A stretch of DNA of 64,000 nt from Sphaerisporangium flaviroseum (GCF_039537005.1 NZ_BAAAZR010000001.1:806001-870000); one strand, 5' to 3'. Positions 11,360 to 20,879 are shown, counted from the first letter of the stretch. The notes: a model not told the origin generated them from the sequence alone. Made by a program: numbers and translations.

Positions 11360-12372
11360 GGGACACTCACCCCAATCAGGTTCACGGCGGCGTCCAGGAC
11401 GGCCTCCGTGCCGATCTCCAGCAGGCCCGGATCGGGCCGGTTGCCATGGGGATCGCCGTAGCTCCCCGCCCACAGGGCGACATGGCGTCCGGTGGACGGC
11501 GGTCCCCACTGTTCGGGCGACACCGGTCCGAACAGCACCACCGACGGTGTGGCGAGTGCCGTCGCCAGGTGGGCGACGCCCGTGTCCCCGCAGACCACCA
11601 GCCCCGCCCCGGCGACGACCCGTGCCAGGTCCACCAGCCGCGTGCGCCCGGCGAGCACCGCCTCGTGGGGCAGTCCGGCGAGCGTGCCGACCCGGAAGGC
11701 CAGGGACCGTTCCGTCGCGTTCCCGGTGAGGAGCACCCGATGCCCCCTCTGGTGCAGCGCGGCGGCCACCTCGGCGAACCGCTCGGCGGGCCAGCACCGG
11801 GCCCGCGACGACGCGCCCGGATGGACGATGACGTACGGGCCCCCGTCCACGGCGGACGCACCGGACACGTGGGAGCCGGCGGTGTCATCGGCGGGCGGGT
11901 CGAGGAGGAGGTCGGCGGTGTTATCGGCGGGCGGGTCGAGAAGGAGGTCGGCGGGGTCGGCGGCGAGGCCGTACCACTCCAGCAGGTCGCACCACCTCCG
12001 CACCTCGTGCGCCATCTGCCGCCAGGGCGGGCCGTCCACGCCGGGGAACTCCGGGTGGGCATGCGTGAGCAGCCGTCCGGGACGGGTGCGGTTCAGCGCG
12101 ACGATGCTCTCCGGCCCCCGGCCGTGCAGGTTCACCGCGACGGCGGGCCGGTCCAGGGGCACCGGTCCCGGACCGGACATGTCGACCAGTTCGTCCACGG
12201 CCTCGATCAGGGAGACCAGATCCCCCAGGGCGGCGGGCGCGGCCAGCACGATCCGGTGTTCCGGATGGGCCCGCCGCAGTGCCCGCAACGCGGGAACGAC
12301 CGTGAGCAGGTCCCCCACTCCCAGCCCGCGCGACACCAGCAGCACGGGCGCGTCCGGCCGGGTCACGGCCAT
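11356..12372 (-). CDS. Glycosyltransferase family 9 (heptosyltransferase-like), copy 1
   Basis: 338-aa GT-B enzyme of family 9, the family of LPS heptosyltransferases. Visible features are the N-terminal VLLVSRGLGVGDLLTVVPAL, the mid-protein YVIVHPGASSRARCWPAERF segment and the C-terminal VVCGDTGVAHLATALATPSVVLFGP segment, which forms the nucleotide-sugar site. ADP-heptose is the usual donor, and the operon supplies GmhA and HldE. About 1.9 copies of a 36-bp direct repeat (11883-11955) encode an acidic D-P-A-D-L-L-L-D-P-P duplication in the inter-domain linker. It overlaps the upstream SDR gene by 10 bp and the downstream gene by 4 bp. Confidence 0.9.
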
Positions 12373-13043
12373 GACGTCTCTGTGGAAGGGCAGACCACCA
12401 GCTCTCGTATCTCACAGCCGGGCGGCTGGCCGAGCGCGAACACGATGGTCGCGGCGACATCCTCCGGCTGGTTCAGGCGGACGTCCGGCCCCGGCCGGTA
12501 CCGCTCGTCCCGGCCGTCGAAGAAGGGGGTGTGCATGCCTCCCGGCACCAGCAGCGTGACCCCCACCTCGCCGGCGAGCTCGGCGGCCAGGGCCCGGGTG
12601 AACCCCACCACGCCGAACTTCGCGGCACAGTACGCCGTGGCGTCGCCGACCGCCCGGATGCCCAGCGTCGAGGCGCAGGTGATGACACGGCCGCCCGAGC
12701 GGCGCAGGTACGGCAGGGCGGCGCGGACCACCGACGCGGTGCCGAGGAGGTTGACCTGGATCACCCGTTCCCAGCCGGTCGCGGGCACCGCCGACAGCGG
12801 CCCGCACATGTCGATCCCGGCGGCCGTCACCACGCCGTCCAGGCCGCCCCCCCGCTCGGCCAACTCCCGTACCGCCCGTTCCGCGTGTTCACGGTCGGCC
12901 AGGTCGGCTACCACGTGGTCGACGCCGTTCTCGGGCGCGTTGACGTCGATCACCAGCGGCCTTCCGCCGGCCTTGGCGACCGCGGTGACCGTGGCCTTCC
13001 CCAGGCCCGATGCCCCGCCGGTGACCAGGATGTTTCCGATCAT
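12363..13043 (-). CDS. Short-chain dehydrogenase/reductase
   Basis: Classical SDR of 226 aa: cofactor motif TGGASGLGKA at about 8-17, an Asp after strand 2 (VIDVN) favouring NAD, Asn in the AAGIDM region, Ser in CASTLG and the YCAAK pair (Tyr/Lys). ATG 13043 was chosen since GAGGAG lies 8 nt before it. Its place between HldE and a heptosyltransferase suggests oxidation or reduction of the sugar or nucleotide-sugar intermediate; the substrate is inferred only. It overlaps the next gene by 10 bp and follows hldE after a 73-bp gap, the largest gap in the operon. Confidence 0.88.
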   Translation of the reverse strand: MIGNILVTGGASGLGKATVTAVAKAGGRPLVIDVNAPENGVDHVVADLADREHAERAVRELAERGGGLDGVVTAAGIDMCGPLSAVPATGWERVIQVNLLGTASVVRAALPYLRRSGGRVITCASTLGIRAVGDATAYCAAKFGVVGFTRALAAELAGEVGVTLLVPGGMHTPFFDGRDERYRPGPDVRLNQPEDVAATIVFALGQPPGCEIRELVVCPSTETSWP

Positions 13044-13116
13044 GACCGTTACTCCTCGGTTGAGGGGGGCTTCGATTGCCTGTACAGCCGTGATCACCGG
13101 ACCGCCGAGGGCGCCG

Positions 13117-14466
13117 TCACATCACCTCCTGCGCGGCGGCGATCAGACCGGTCGTGGAATGGCCGGGTACGGAGGGCAGGACGACGATCTCACCGCCGGT
13201 GCGCCGGACCGCCTCGGCCTCGGGGAGGTCCAGTCCCGTGTAGTCGCCGCCCTTCACCCACACATCGGGACGGAGGCGCTCGATGAGCCGGGAAGGGGTG
13301 TCCTCGGTGAAGACGATCACCCCGTCCACGCACCCGAGCGCTCGAAGGATCTCCACCCGGTCGCGTTCGGCGACGACCGGGCGGCCGGACCCTTTGAGCC
13401 GGCGGACCGAGTCGTCGGAGTTGACGCAGACGATCAGCGCGTCACCAAGGGCCCTGGCCTGCCGCAACAGGCTGACGTGGCCCGCGTGGAGCAGGTCGAA
13501 GCACCCACCGGTGGCGATGAGCCGGCCGCCCGTCGCCCGTACCAGGGCCGCCAGTTCCACGGCCGTACGCGGCCGGTCGCCAAGCGTGGGCTCGGGGAGC
13601 CGGATCGCCGCGGCCCCGCCCGACTCCACGAACCGCGTCGCCTCGACCACCGCGACCGTCACCGCGTCCTGGATGGACGCCCCGTCGCGCAGGGCCAGCG
13701 CGGCCGCGGCGGCGAACCGGTCACCCGCCCCGCAGGCGTCGCTCCCGGTGACCGGCGCCGGTGGCGGCACCCGGGCGATCCGTCCGCTCCGGCTGGCCAG
13801 CACGGCGCCTTCCCTGCCCAGCGTGACCGCGACCGCGCCCGCGTGAAGCTCGCGCACCAGGTGCCGGGCGGCCAGCGCGGGGTCGCCGTACGGCTGCCCG
13901 CACAGGACGGCGGCCTCCGCCTGGCTCGGGGCGACCAGGGCGCAGCCGGGGATGGGAAGCGATCCGGAGGGGTGGGGGTCCCAGACCACCGGCACGGTGA
14001 GGCCGTTGAGCAGGTCGCGGACGGTCTCGCTCGCGCCGCGCCCGTAGTCGGACACCAGCACCGCGCCGGCGTGCCGCAGTGCCCTGGCCGCCCGATCCCC
14101 TTCGGGGCCGCGCCAGGCACGCCCGTCGCCGGTGTCGATCCTGAGCAGGGTCTGGCCCCGGGCGCGCACCCGCGTCTTGCGGGAGGTGTTGCCTCGCAGC
14201 GGCAGCCGTACGACCTCGGCGAAGCCGGACAGCATGGCGTGCAGGAGGCGGCCGGACGCGTCCTCGCCCAGGGCGGTGATCAGCACGACCTCCACTCCAT
14301 CGCGCGCCGCGAGCAGGGCCGCGAGCCCCGCGCCTCCGGGACGGCGATGCTCCGAGCGCCCGCGGACCACCGGGACCGGCGCGTCTGGGCACAGCCGGTC
14401 CGCGTCACCCTCGATGTCCGCGTCGAGCAGCGAGTCGCCGACGACGACGATCGGCCCGGCCGTCAC
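13117..14466 (-). CDS. hldE: Bifunctional heptose-7-phosphate kinase / heptose-1-phosphate nucleotidyltransferase
   Basis: Cytoplasmic enzyme of 449 aa with the two HldE (RfaE) domains. The N-terminal ribokinase-fold half (1 to about 300) starts GDSLLDADIEGDADRLCPDAP and carries the GSDACGAGDRF anion-hole motif; it phosphorylates heptose-7-P at C1. The C-terminal half (about 310-449) has GGCFDLLHAGHVSLL with the HxGH nucleotidyltransferase motif and the GSGRPV region, and makes ADP-heptose (or a related NDP-heptose) from heptose-1-P. GTG start at 14466 overlaps the gmhA stop (GTGA), so the two are probably translationally coupled. It is the key evidence that this operon makes an activated heptose. 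Confidence 0.93.
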   Translation of the reverse strand: MTAGPIVVVGDSLLDADIEGDADRLCPDAPVPVVRGRSEHRRPGGAGLAALLAARDGVEVVLITALGEDASGRLLHAMLSGFAEVVRLPLRGNTSRKTRVRARGQTLLRIDTGDGRAWRGPEGDRAARALRHAGAVLVSDYGRGASETVRDLLNGLTVPVVWDPHPSGSLPIPGCALVAPSQAEAAVLCGQPYGDPALAARHLVRELHAGAVAVTLGREGAVLASRSGRIARVPPPAPVTGSDACGAGDRFAAAAALALRDGASIQDAVTVAVVEATRFVESGGAAAIRLPEPTLGDRPRTAVELAALVRATGGRLIATGGCFDLLHAGHVSLLRQARALGDALIVCVNSDDSVRRLKGSGRPVVAERDRVEILRALGCVDGVIVFTEDTPSRLIERLRPDVWVKGGDYTGLDLPEAEAVRRTGGEIVVLPSVPGHSTTGLIAAAQEVM

Positions 14467-15014
14467 TCCTCAGGCCTTTCGAGCACGTCACAGAGCATGT
14501 GGATCACGGCGAGGTGGACTTCCTGCACGGTCGCGGTGTCTCGCGAGGGAACCGACAGCACCTCGTCGCATAGCGCGGCCAAGGGGTTGGGCGCCGGCCC
14601 GGTCAGCGCCCAGGTGATCAGGCCGCCCGCTCGCGCCACGCCGGCCGCCGCGAGGACGTTCGTGCTGGCCCCGCTCGTCGACAGGCAGAGCAGTACGTCG
14701 CCGGGGCGTCCGTGCGCCCGTACCTGACGGGCGTACACCTCGTCGGCGCCGAAGTCGTTGGCGATCGCGGTGGAGGTCGAGGTGTCGGCGTGGAGGGGGA
14801 TCGCCGCGTAGGGGCGGCGATCGGTGCGGAAGCGGCCGACCAGTTCGGCCGTCAGGTGCTGCGCCTCGGCGGCCGACCCACCGTTGCCGCAGGCCAGAAG
14901 CCGCCCGCCGCCGGTCAGCACCTTCGCCAGCGTGCGGCCCCAGTCGTGGATCTTCGGGGTGTCGGCGTTCACCGCGGACAGCGCGTCGCTCAGGCGCGAG
15001 AGATGCGGATGCAT
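14463..15014 (-). CDS. gmhA: Sedoheptulose-7-phosphate isomerase
   Basis: SIS-domain isomerase of 183 aa that turns sedoheptulose-7-P into D-glycero-D-manno-heptose-7-P, the first step of heptose activation. Sequence marks are CGNGGSAAEAQHLTAEL (about 42-58), the TSTSTAIANDFG segment, LLCLSTSGAST and the C-terminal QEVHLAVIHMLCD, where the His and Glu/Gln catalytic residues of GmhA lie. Length fits the family (about 190 aa). It sits 3 bp after the GT4 gene stop and overlaps hldE by 4 bp. Confidence 0.93.
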   Translation of the reverse strand: MHPHLSRLSDALSAVNADTPKIHDWGRTLAKVLTGGGRLLACGNGGSAAEAQHLTAELVGRFRTDRRPYAAIPLHADTSTSTAIANDFGADEVYARQVRAHGRPGDVLLCLSTSGASTNVLAAAGVARAGGLITWALTGPAPNPLAALCDEVLSVPSRDTATVQEVHLAVIHMLCDVLERPEE

Positions 15015-15017
15015 GGC

Positions 15018-16220
15018 TCAACCTCCCGCCGTGGCGAGCCCGTCCAGGCGCTCGCCGATCAGGCTCCGGTACACCGATTCGGTCTGCGCGGCCACGTGCG
15101 GCCACCCGTACCTCGACCGGGCGCGGCGCACCCCGGTGGCGGCGAGCGAGGCCCGCAGCTCCGGCCGGACCAGCAGGTCGCGCAGCACCATGGCCAGGAC
15201 CCGGGGACGGCGCGGGGGCACGAGCATGCCGCAGCCGGACACCGTGTCGAGGTGGCCGCCGACGGCGGACGCGACGACCGAGACTCCGCAGGCCATGGCC
15301 TCCAGCGGCACCATGCCGAACGGCTCGTACCACGGCACGGTGACGACCACCTGCACGGACCGCATGAGCGTCGGCACGTCGGCCCGCTCGACGCTGCCGA
15401 TCATCCGCACCCGGGCGCCGAGCCCGGACGCGGCGATCAGCTTTCCGAGCCTCAGCGACTCGTCGTCGTCGGCTTCGCCGCCCGCGATGACAAGCTGGGC
15501 CCCCGGTACGTGACGCAGCGCCTCGATTATCGTGTCGACGCCCTTGCGCGGGACGAGCCTGCCGATGCTGAGTATCCGTACGTACCCGTTCCGGTCGGCG
15601 TGCCGCATGATGGGCCCGTCGGGGCGGAACAGGTCGAGGTCGACGCCGCACGGCACGACCGTGACCCGCTCGACCGGCACGCCCATCGCCGTGAGCTCCT
15701 TCACCTCGTCGGTGCAGGTGGCGATGACCGCCGAGGCGCGCTGCCCGATGTCGCGCTCGATGGCCAGGCGGCAGTCGGGGCTGGTGTCCGCCGAGCCCTG
15801 CCAGCGCCGTTTCACCGTGCCGAGCGCGTGGTAGGTCTGGATCACCGGTATGCCCAGCAGGTCGGCCGCCGTCAGCGTGGCCAGCCCGCTCATCCAGAAG
15901 TGCGCGTGCGCCACGTCGGGCCGCTCCGATTGCCAGCGGCGCGCGAGGTGGGCGGCGAAGGCGGGCATGTAGGGCAGGAGTTCGTCCTTGGGCAACGGTT
16001 CGGGCGGCCCGGCGGGGACGTGCTCGACGGTCACCCCCGGAGCCATGGGAATCGTGTCGGGCTCGTCCACGTCCGCGCGGCGGGTGTAGACCGTCACCTC
16101 GTGCCCGAGGGCGGCGAGCGCGCAGGCCAGCCCCGCGACGTGCACGTTCTGCCCGCCCGCGTCGACCCCGCCGACCGCGGCCAGGGGGTTGGCGTGCTCC
16201 GATACCAGAGCGACCCTCAT
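15018..16220 (-). CDS. Glycosyltransferase family 4
   Basis: Retaining GT-B glycosyltransferase of 400 aa. The N-terminus RVALVSEHANPLAAVGGVDAGGQNVHVAGLA is the acceptor-domain pattern of the sucrose-phosphate-synthase/MshA-like branch of GT4; the donor site follows with ILSIGRLVPRKGVDTII and the E-x7-E motif in EPFGMVPLEAMACG. ATG 16220 overlaps the upstream stop (ATGA). The 3' end is 3 bp before gmhA. Its donor and acceptor are unknown; the setting suggests it adds a sugar to the heptose-containing glycan. Confidence 0.9.
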   Translation of the reverse strand: MRVALVSEHANPLAAVGGVDAGGQNVHVAGLACALAALGHEVTVYTRRADVDEPDTIPMAPGVTVEHVPAGPPEPLPKDELLPYMPAFAAHLARRWQSERPDVAHAHFWMSGLATLTAADLLGIPVIQTYHALGTVKRRWQGSADTSPDCRLAIERDIGQRASAVIATCTDEVKELTAMGVPVERVTVVPCGVDLDLFRPDGPIMRHADRNGYVRILSIGRLVPRKGVDTIIEALRHVPGAQLVIAGGEADDDESLRLGKLIAASGLGARVRMIGSVERADVPTLMRSVQVVVTVPWYEPFGMVPLEAMACGVSVVASAVGGHLDTVSGCGMLVPPRRPRVLAMVLRDLLVRPELRASLAATGVRRARSRYGWPHVAAQTESVYRSLIGERLDGLATAGG

Positions 16221-17452
16221 CGCGCCCCTTCCCTCACACCGGCCGAGCCGCCCGCATCGCTCCGGTCGTCCCGGGTGCCGGGCCCGACGGTGCCGATGGG
16301 ACCGCCGGTGTGGTCCGGACCGCCGGTGTGGTCCGGACCGTTCGCGGCGAAGCCGTCGACCGTGCCCCCCACCCCGGCGGCGCCGGGGGACACCAGGCCG
16401 AGGACCGTGTCGACGACCTCCTCGCTCGTCACCGACGAAAGGCACGGGTGACCCGCGATCGGGCATATCCGCGCCCGGCTTCCCCGGCAGGCCGCCTGCT
16501 GGTCACCCAGCAGCACGACCGGCACGCGGTACGGCGCCCAGCGCGTCGCCGGCACGACCGGGGCGAACAGGCTCACCACAGGCGTCCCCACCGCCGCCGC
16601 CAGGTGGGCGGGGCCGGTGTTGGCCACCACGACCACCGACGCCCCGGCGAGCACGGCCGCGAGCTCGGGGAACGTGGTCACACCGCCGAGGTCCGCGCCG
16701 TACGCGCCGGCGACGTGGGCGGTGAGCGGCTGCTCGTCCGGATCCCCGGTCACCACCACGCGAACCCCGGCGAGCACCAGTTCCCGCACCGTCCTCGCGT
16801 GCAGGTCGGCCGGCCACGCCCGTGCGGGCGCCGAGGTGCCGGGATGGACGACCACGTAGCCGGGCGGGCCGGTGAACTGGCGCACCGAGGGCAGCGGGCG
16901 GCGTACGGCGAGCGCTCCGTCGTCGCCGAGAGGAAGCTCGAACCCGGCGGCACGCGCGAGGTCGAGCATCCGCACCGACTCGGGCACGTCGACGCCCTCG
17001 TCCACGATGTGCCTGACGTCGAGCAGGGAGCCCGGGTAGTCCTCGCTGATCGCGGCGATCCGCGGGACGCCCGCCAGGCGCAGGAGCAGCGCCAGCGGCA
17101 GCGACGACTGGTGGAACGAGGTGAGGATCAAGGCCTGGTCCGGCGCCGTCTTCTCCACCTGGGAGATGAGCCGTTCCACGTGGGGACGGCTCAGGGGCGG
17201 CGGATCGGGATCGATCCACGGGGTGCGCCACTCGAGCACCTGGTCGACCCCGGGCAGGAGCTGGGCCGCCGCGCCGCCGTGCGGGCCGGTGAGCAGCACC
17301 ACCTGCCTGGCGGCGGCCGCGACGGCGCGGATGGCCGGTCCGGCCAGCAGCACGTCTCCGGCGTTGTCGAGGCGGGCGACCAGGACGGTACCGGCCTTCG
17401 GCGCGGTCCCGGTGACCCGCGTGGACCTGGTCCACCGTACGGGCCGGGTCAC
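16217..17452 (-). CDS. Glycosyltransferase family 9 (heptosyltransferase-like), copy 2
   Basis: 411-aa family 9 GT-B enzyme, only distantly like copy 1. It shows LVARLDNAGDVLLAGPAIRAV near the N-terminus (start of the GT9 fold), GYVVVHPGTSAPARAWPADLH in the centre and VVVANTGPAHLAAAVGTPVVSLFAPVVPATRWAPY near the end, then CPI...PCLSSV, as in other GT9 proteins. The last 50 residues are low complexity with a duplicated GPDHTG from a DNA repeat at 16305-16340. GTG start 17452 overlaps the GT2 stop (GTGA). Two GT9 enzymes in one operon suggest two heptose (or related) transfers. Confidence 0.9.
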   Translation of the reverse strand: MTRPVRWTRSTRVTGTAPKAGTVLVARLDNAGDVLLAGPAIRAVAAAARQVVLLTGPHGGAAAQLLPGVDQVLEWRTPWIDPDPPPLSRPHVERLISQVEKTAPDQALILTSFHQSSLPLALLLRLAGVPRIAAISEDYPGSLLDVRHIVDEGVDVPESVRMLDLARAAGFELPLGDDGALAVRRPLPSVRQFTGPPGYVVVHPGTSAPARAWPADLHARTVRELVLAGVRVVVTGDPDEQPLTAHVAGAYGADLGGVTTFPELAAVLAGASVVVVANTGPAHLAAAVGTPVVSLFAPVVPATRWAPYRVPVVLLGDQQAACRGSRARICPIAGHPCLSSVTSEEVVDTVLGLVSPGAAGVGGTVDGFAANGPDHTGGPDHTGGPIGTVGPGTRDDRSDAGGSAGVREGAR

Positions 17453-18399
17453 CGGCGTACCCGCAGTTCTCCCCGGAGGCGGTGCGCGCAGGCCACGGGT
17501 GGGATGATCACGCTGGTGACGGCCATCCGCAGGATCTCCTCAGGAGTGCGGGGTCCGGGAGCGAGCCGCGCCCAGACGAACTCGGCGGTGAGCGCGAGCC
17601 AGGCCAGCCCGGTCGCCGTGGCCCCGAGACGTGTCCGCCGGCGGGACTCCTGGTGGACGGCGGCGGTGGTGAGCAGGGCGCATGACATGAGGCCCAGCGC
17701 GGTGGTCACCGCGTGCCGGGAGAGCCGGCCGGGAACGCCGCCGACGGCCGCTCGCCAGTCCACTCCGTGCAGCCGCCGCATCAGCGCGTCGTCGGCGTTG
17801 CCCCGCTGCGCCCGCACGCTGGTCCAGAACCCGTCGTCGCGGACGGGATGGTGGGTGACGCGCCGTCCCCTGGCCAGTCTGTGTCCCGCCTTGAGAAGCC
17901 GCAGCGCGAGGTCGGCGTCCTCGCGGTAGGCGTGCGGGAAGCGCTCGTCGAAGCCGCCGGCGCTCTCCAGCGCCATCCGCCGGTAGGCCATGTCGGCCGT
18001 GGCCCAGCCCGCCTGCATGAGGGCCGCAGTGTTGCGCTCGGCGTCGGTGGGCCGCCGCCCGGACGGCAGCCGCACGTGCAGACGTCCCTGGGAGCCCGCG
18101 ACGTCGGCGGGGAGGTCGGCGAGGTCGGCGACCAGCGCTTCCCGCCACCCGCGCTCGGGCACCACATCGTCGTCGAGGAAGGCGATCCACGGAGTCTCGG
18201 CGGCTCGCCACCCCGTGTTCCTGGCGGCGGCCGGCCCCCGCGCGCCCGTACGCAGCACGCGGACGTGGTCCGGCACGTTGAGCGCCGGACAGAACCTCGG
18301 CCGGTCGTCCACCACGATGGTCGGGAGGTCCGAGCCCAGCGCGGCCAGGAGCCGGTTCAGGCTCCGCCGGCCGATGGTGGGGATCACGATGGTGATCAT
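17449..18399 (-). CDS. Glycosyltransferase family 2
   Basis: Inverting GT-A enzyme of 316 aa: ITIVIPTIGRRSLNRLL at the start, nucleotide-binding Asp in VVDDRP, the DXD-like FLDDDVVPERGW, and the acceptor-side AYREDADLALRLLKAGHRL with an ED pair. Two hydrophobic segments near the C-terminus (LMSCALLTTAAV and TATGLAWLALTAEFVWARL) suggest membrane attachment. ATG 18399 overlaps the carbamoyltransferase stop by 4 bp (ATGA). Likely works on the same glycan as the rest of the operon. Confidence 0.88.
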   Translation of the reverse strand: MITIVIPTIGRRSLNRLLAALGSDLPTIVVDDRPRFCPALNVPDHVRVLRTGARGPAAARNTGWRAAETPWIAFLDDDVVPERGWREALVADLADLPADVAGSQGRLHVRLPSGRRPTDAERNTAALMQAGWATADMAYRRMALESAGGFDERFPHAYREDADLALRLLKAGHRLARGRRVTHHPVRDDGFWTSVRAQRGNADDALMRRLHGVDWRAAVGGVPGRLSRHAVTTALGLMSCALLTTAAVHQESRRRTRLGATATGLAWLALTAEFVWARLAPGPRTPEEILRMAVTSVIIPPVACAHRLRGELRVRR

Positions 18400-20066
18400 G
18401 AGGCGAACACCTCCCCCCGGCGCACGAGGTACGGGCCGAGCACCAGCACGTCCACCGGCGCGGAGCCGAAGCACTCAAGGGCGTCACGCGGGTCGTCCAC
18501 CATGGGCCGGCCCGCGGTGTTGAGGCTGGTGTTGACGACGACCGGCAGCCCCGTGCGGGCGTCGAACGCCTCCAGCAGCCGGGCGAGCAGCGGGTCGGCG
18601 CCCGGGTCAATGGTCTGCACGCGTGCCGTCCCGTCGGTGTGGACGACCGCCGGGATCCGGTCCCGCCATTCGGGCCGCACGTCGTGGACGAACAGCATGT
18701 ACGGGCTCGGCAGCGGGCCGCGATCGAAGATCTCGTGCGCGCGCTCGGCCAGGACCATCGGGGCTATCGGGCGGAACTGCTCGCGTCCCTTCACGGCGTT
18801 GAGCCGTTCGGCGTTGGCGGCCCGCCCGGGATGGGCGAGCAGCGAGCGGTGCCCGAGCGCGCGCGGGCCGTACTCCGACCGCCCCTGGAACCACGCCACG
18901 ATCCGGTCGGCGGCGAGTTCGGCGGCGACCGCGTTCGCCAGGTCGGCGGGTCGGCGGTAGGGGACGCGTGCCGACGTCAGCCACGCGGCCAGCTCCTCGT
19001 CGGTCCATCCGCGGCCCAGTGCGATGTCGGTCATCGGCGTCACCGGCTCCCCGTGGACGTGGGAGAGGTGCAACGCGCCGCCGAGCGCGGTACCCGCGTC
19101 CCCCGCGGCGGGCTGCACCCAGATCGCGTCGAACGGTCCCTCGTCCAGCAGCCGGGTGTTGGCGACGCAGTTGAGCGCCACACCGCCGGCCATCGTCAGG
19201 CAGCGCTCCCCGGTCCGGTCGTGCAACCACGCGGCGAGCTCCAGGAGCACCTCCTCCAGACGGGCCTGGACGCTGGCCGCGAGGTCGGCGTGGTCGGCGG
19301 TCCAGCGGTCCTCGGCCGCGTGGTCGCCGCCGGTGAGCGCCTTGGCGTAGCCGCCCCAGTCGACCGGTTCGACGCGGAAGCCGCCGTCGCCGGTGGTGTA
19401 GATGAGTTCCCGCAGCTCGCCGAGGTGGCGTGGCTCGCCGTACGCCGCGAGGGCCATCACCTTGTACTCGTCGCAGGACCGAAGGAAGCCCAGGTGGGCG
19501 GTGACGTCCTCGTACATCAGGCCGAGCGAGTGGGGAAGCCGCTGTGCGGCGAGGACGGTGAGCTCGCCGTCCTGGTAGTGCCCGGCGAGGTGGGACACGG
19601 CCTCGCCCCGGCCGTCGCAGACCAGCACCGCCGAGTCGCGGTACGGCGCGGCCAGCCCGGCGGACGCCGCGTGGGCCACGTGATGGGGGACGTACCGCAC
19701 CCGCGCCGAGTCGAGGCCGGGCAGCGCGGTGGCGAGGAACGCCGGGGCGCGGCGCGCGTAGGTGGTGCGAAGCTCCTCCCAGAGCGGATCCAGCCCTCGC
19801 TCGGCGGGACTTTCCTGGTCGAGCCGCACCAGCTCGGGGTCGTAGGAGTAGGCGACGCCGTCCAGGTCCTCGGGCCGCAGCCCGGCCTGCGCCAGGCACC
19901 ACGCGGCGGCTCGCTCGGGGAGTTCCCAGGCCGAGAAGGGCACCGGGCGCTTGCCATGCTTGCGGCGGCTGAACCGTTCCTCCTCGGCGGCCGCGACGAC
20001 CTCTCCGTCCACGACCAAGGCCGCTGCCGGATCATGAAATATGGCGTTGATCCCGAGAAACCGCAT
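18396..20066 (-). CDS. Carbamoyltransferase (NodU/CmcH family)
   Basis: 556-aa enzyme with both parts of the NodU/CmcH/TobZ family. The N-terminal ASKHA-fold domain begins FLGINAIFHDPAAALVVDG and has AAEEERFSRRKHGKRP and the metal-site VPHHVAHAAS; the C-terminal YrdC-like domain has WFQGRSEYGPRALGHRSLL and NTSLNTAGRPMVDDP. Such enzymes move carbamoyl from carbamoyl phosphate, via carbamoyl-AMP, to a sugar or antibiotic hydroxyl. First gene of the operon: ATG 20066 is preceded by GGAGGT. It implies the final heptose glycan or small molecule is O-carbamoylated. Confidence 0.92.
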   Translation of the reverse strand: MRFLGINAIFHDPAAALVVDGEVVAAAEEERFSRRKHGKRPVPFSAWELPERAAAWCLAQAGLRPEDLDGVAYSYDPELVRLDQESPAERGLDPLWEELRTTYARRAPAFLATALPGLDSARVRYVPHHVAHAASAGLAAPYRDSAVLVCDGRGEAVSHLAGHYQDGELTVLAAQRLPHSLGLMYEDVTAHLGFLRSCDEYKVMALAAYGEPRHLGELRELIYTTGDGGFRVEPVDWGGYAKALTGGDHAAEDRWTADHADLAASVQARLEEVLLELAAWLHDRTGERCLTMAGGVALNCVANTRLLDEGPFDAIWVQPAAGDAGTALGGALHLSHVHGEPVTPMTDIALGRGWTDEELAAWLTSARVPYRRPADLANAVAAELAADRIVAWFQGRSEYGPRALGHRSLLAHPGRAANAERLNAVKGREQFRPIAPMVLAERAHEIFDRGPLPSPYMLFVHDVRPEWRDRIPAVVHTDGTARVQTIDPGADPLLARLLEAFDARTGLPVVVNTSLNTAGRPMVDDPRDALECFGSAPVDVLVLGPYLVRRGEVFAS

Positions 20067-20207
20067 CGGCTACCTCCATTGGGCCGCGGGAGTCTGGTTA
20101 CCGAGAGAAGCGGCTCTCAAACGCGGCTTTGCGTATAAGTCGAGGTAGAGAGGTGTGAATCTTGAACTTAGTCACGCTACGTAGCTGATGTCGGGTTTTG
20201 TCGCTGA

Positions 20208-20879
20208 GTGGGCCGGGTAGCCAAGCCCATGGACGAGGACCCGCGGAGGTGGCGCTTGCCGAGCACCCGTCACGTGCCCGCCGCGGTGCTGTTCGACCGT
20301 GACGGCACGCTCATCGAGAACGTTTCGTACGACGCCGAGGACGGTCCCGGCGTGGCCGTGCCAGGAGCCCGGAAGGCGCTGGACCGGCTCCGCCGTGCCG
20401 GGGTGCCGATCGGCGTGGTCGTCGAGTCGGGTGCCGGTGTCGCTGGTGGGCTGATCGGCGGGGTCGGCGGGGTCGGCGACCGACCGGGACGCGCTGGTGG
20501 GCTGATCGGCCCGGCCGCGTACGACGACGTCAACGCGCGCGTCGAGGAGCTTCTCGGACCGTTCGACGTCTGGGCGGTGTGCCCGCACGACGAGACGGAC
20601 GGGTGCCGGTGCCGCAAGCCCGCGCCGGGGCTGATCCTGCACGTGGCTCACACCCTTGGCGTCGATCCCGGCGGCTGCGTGGTCGTCGGGGACACCGGAA
20701 GCGACATGGAGGCGGCCCGCGCGGCGGGAGCCCGGGGCATCCTCGTCCCCACGGCCAGGACCCTGCCCGCCGAGGTGACAGCGGCCTGGGAGGTGGCCGC
20801 CGACCTGGACCTCGCCGTGGAGATGATGCTCAGCGGGTGGTGCGAGGAATGCGCGCCGCTGGGGTCGTTCGGATCGTGA
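20208..20879 (+). CDS. gmhB: Heptose-1,7-bisphosphate phosphatase-like HAD hydrolase, with in-frame duplication
   Basis: HAD-IIIA phosphatase of 223 aa, read divergently from the heptose operon. Catalytic LFDRDGTLIENV, the zinc-site pattern CPHDETDGCRCRKP (Cys, His, Cys, Cys, then the motif III Lys) and the C-terminal VVGDTGSDMEAA match GmhB, which removes the C7 phosphate before nucleotide transfer. The usual motif II (S/T-N-Q-S-G) reads ESGAG instead and is followed by an in-frame 51-bp (17-codon) duplication (GCTGGTGGGCTGATCGGC at 20442 and 20493) adding Gly-rich sequence. Start may be GTG 20208 or ATG 20229; neither has a strong ribosome site. The 3' end, with its stop codon, is tandemly repeated downstream. 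Confidence 0.85.
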   Translation: MGRVAKPMDEDPRRWRLPSTRHVPAAVLFDRDGTLIENVSYDAEDGPGVAVPGARKALDRLRRAGVPIGVVVESGAGVAGGLIGGVGGVGDRPGRAGGLIGPAAYDDVNARVEELLGPFDVWAVCPHDETDGCRCRKPAPGLILHVAHTLGVDPGGCVVVGDTGSDMEAARAAGARGILVPTARTLPAEVTAAWEVAADLDLAVEMMLSGWCEECAPLGSFGS

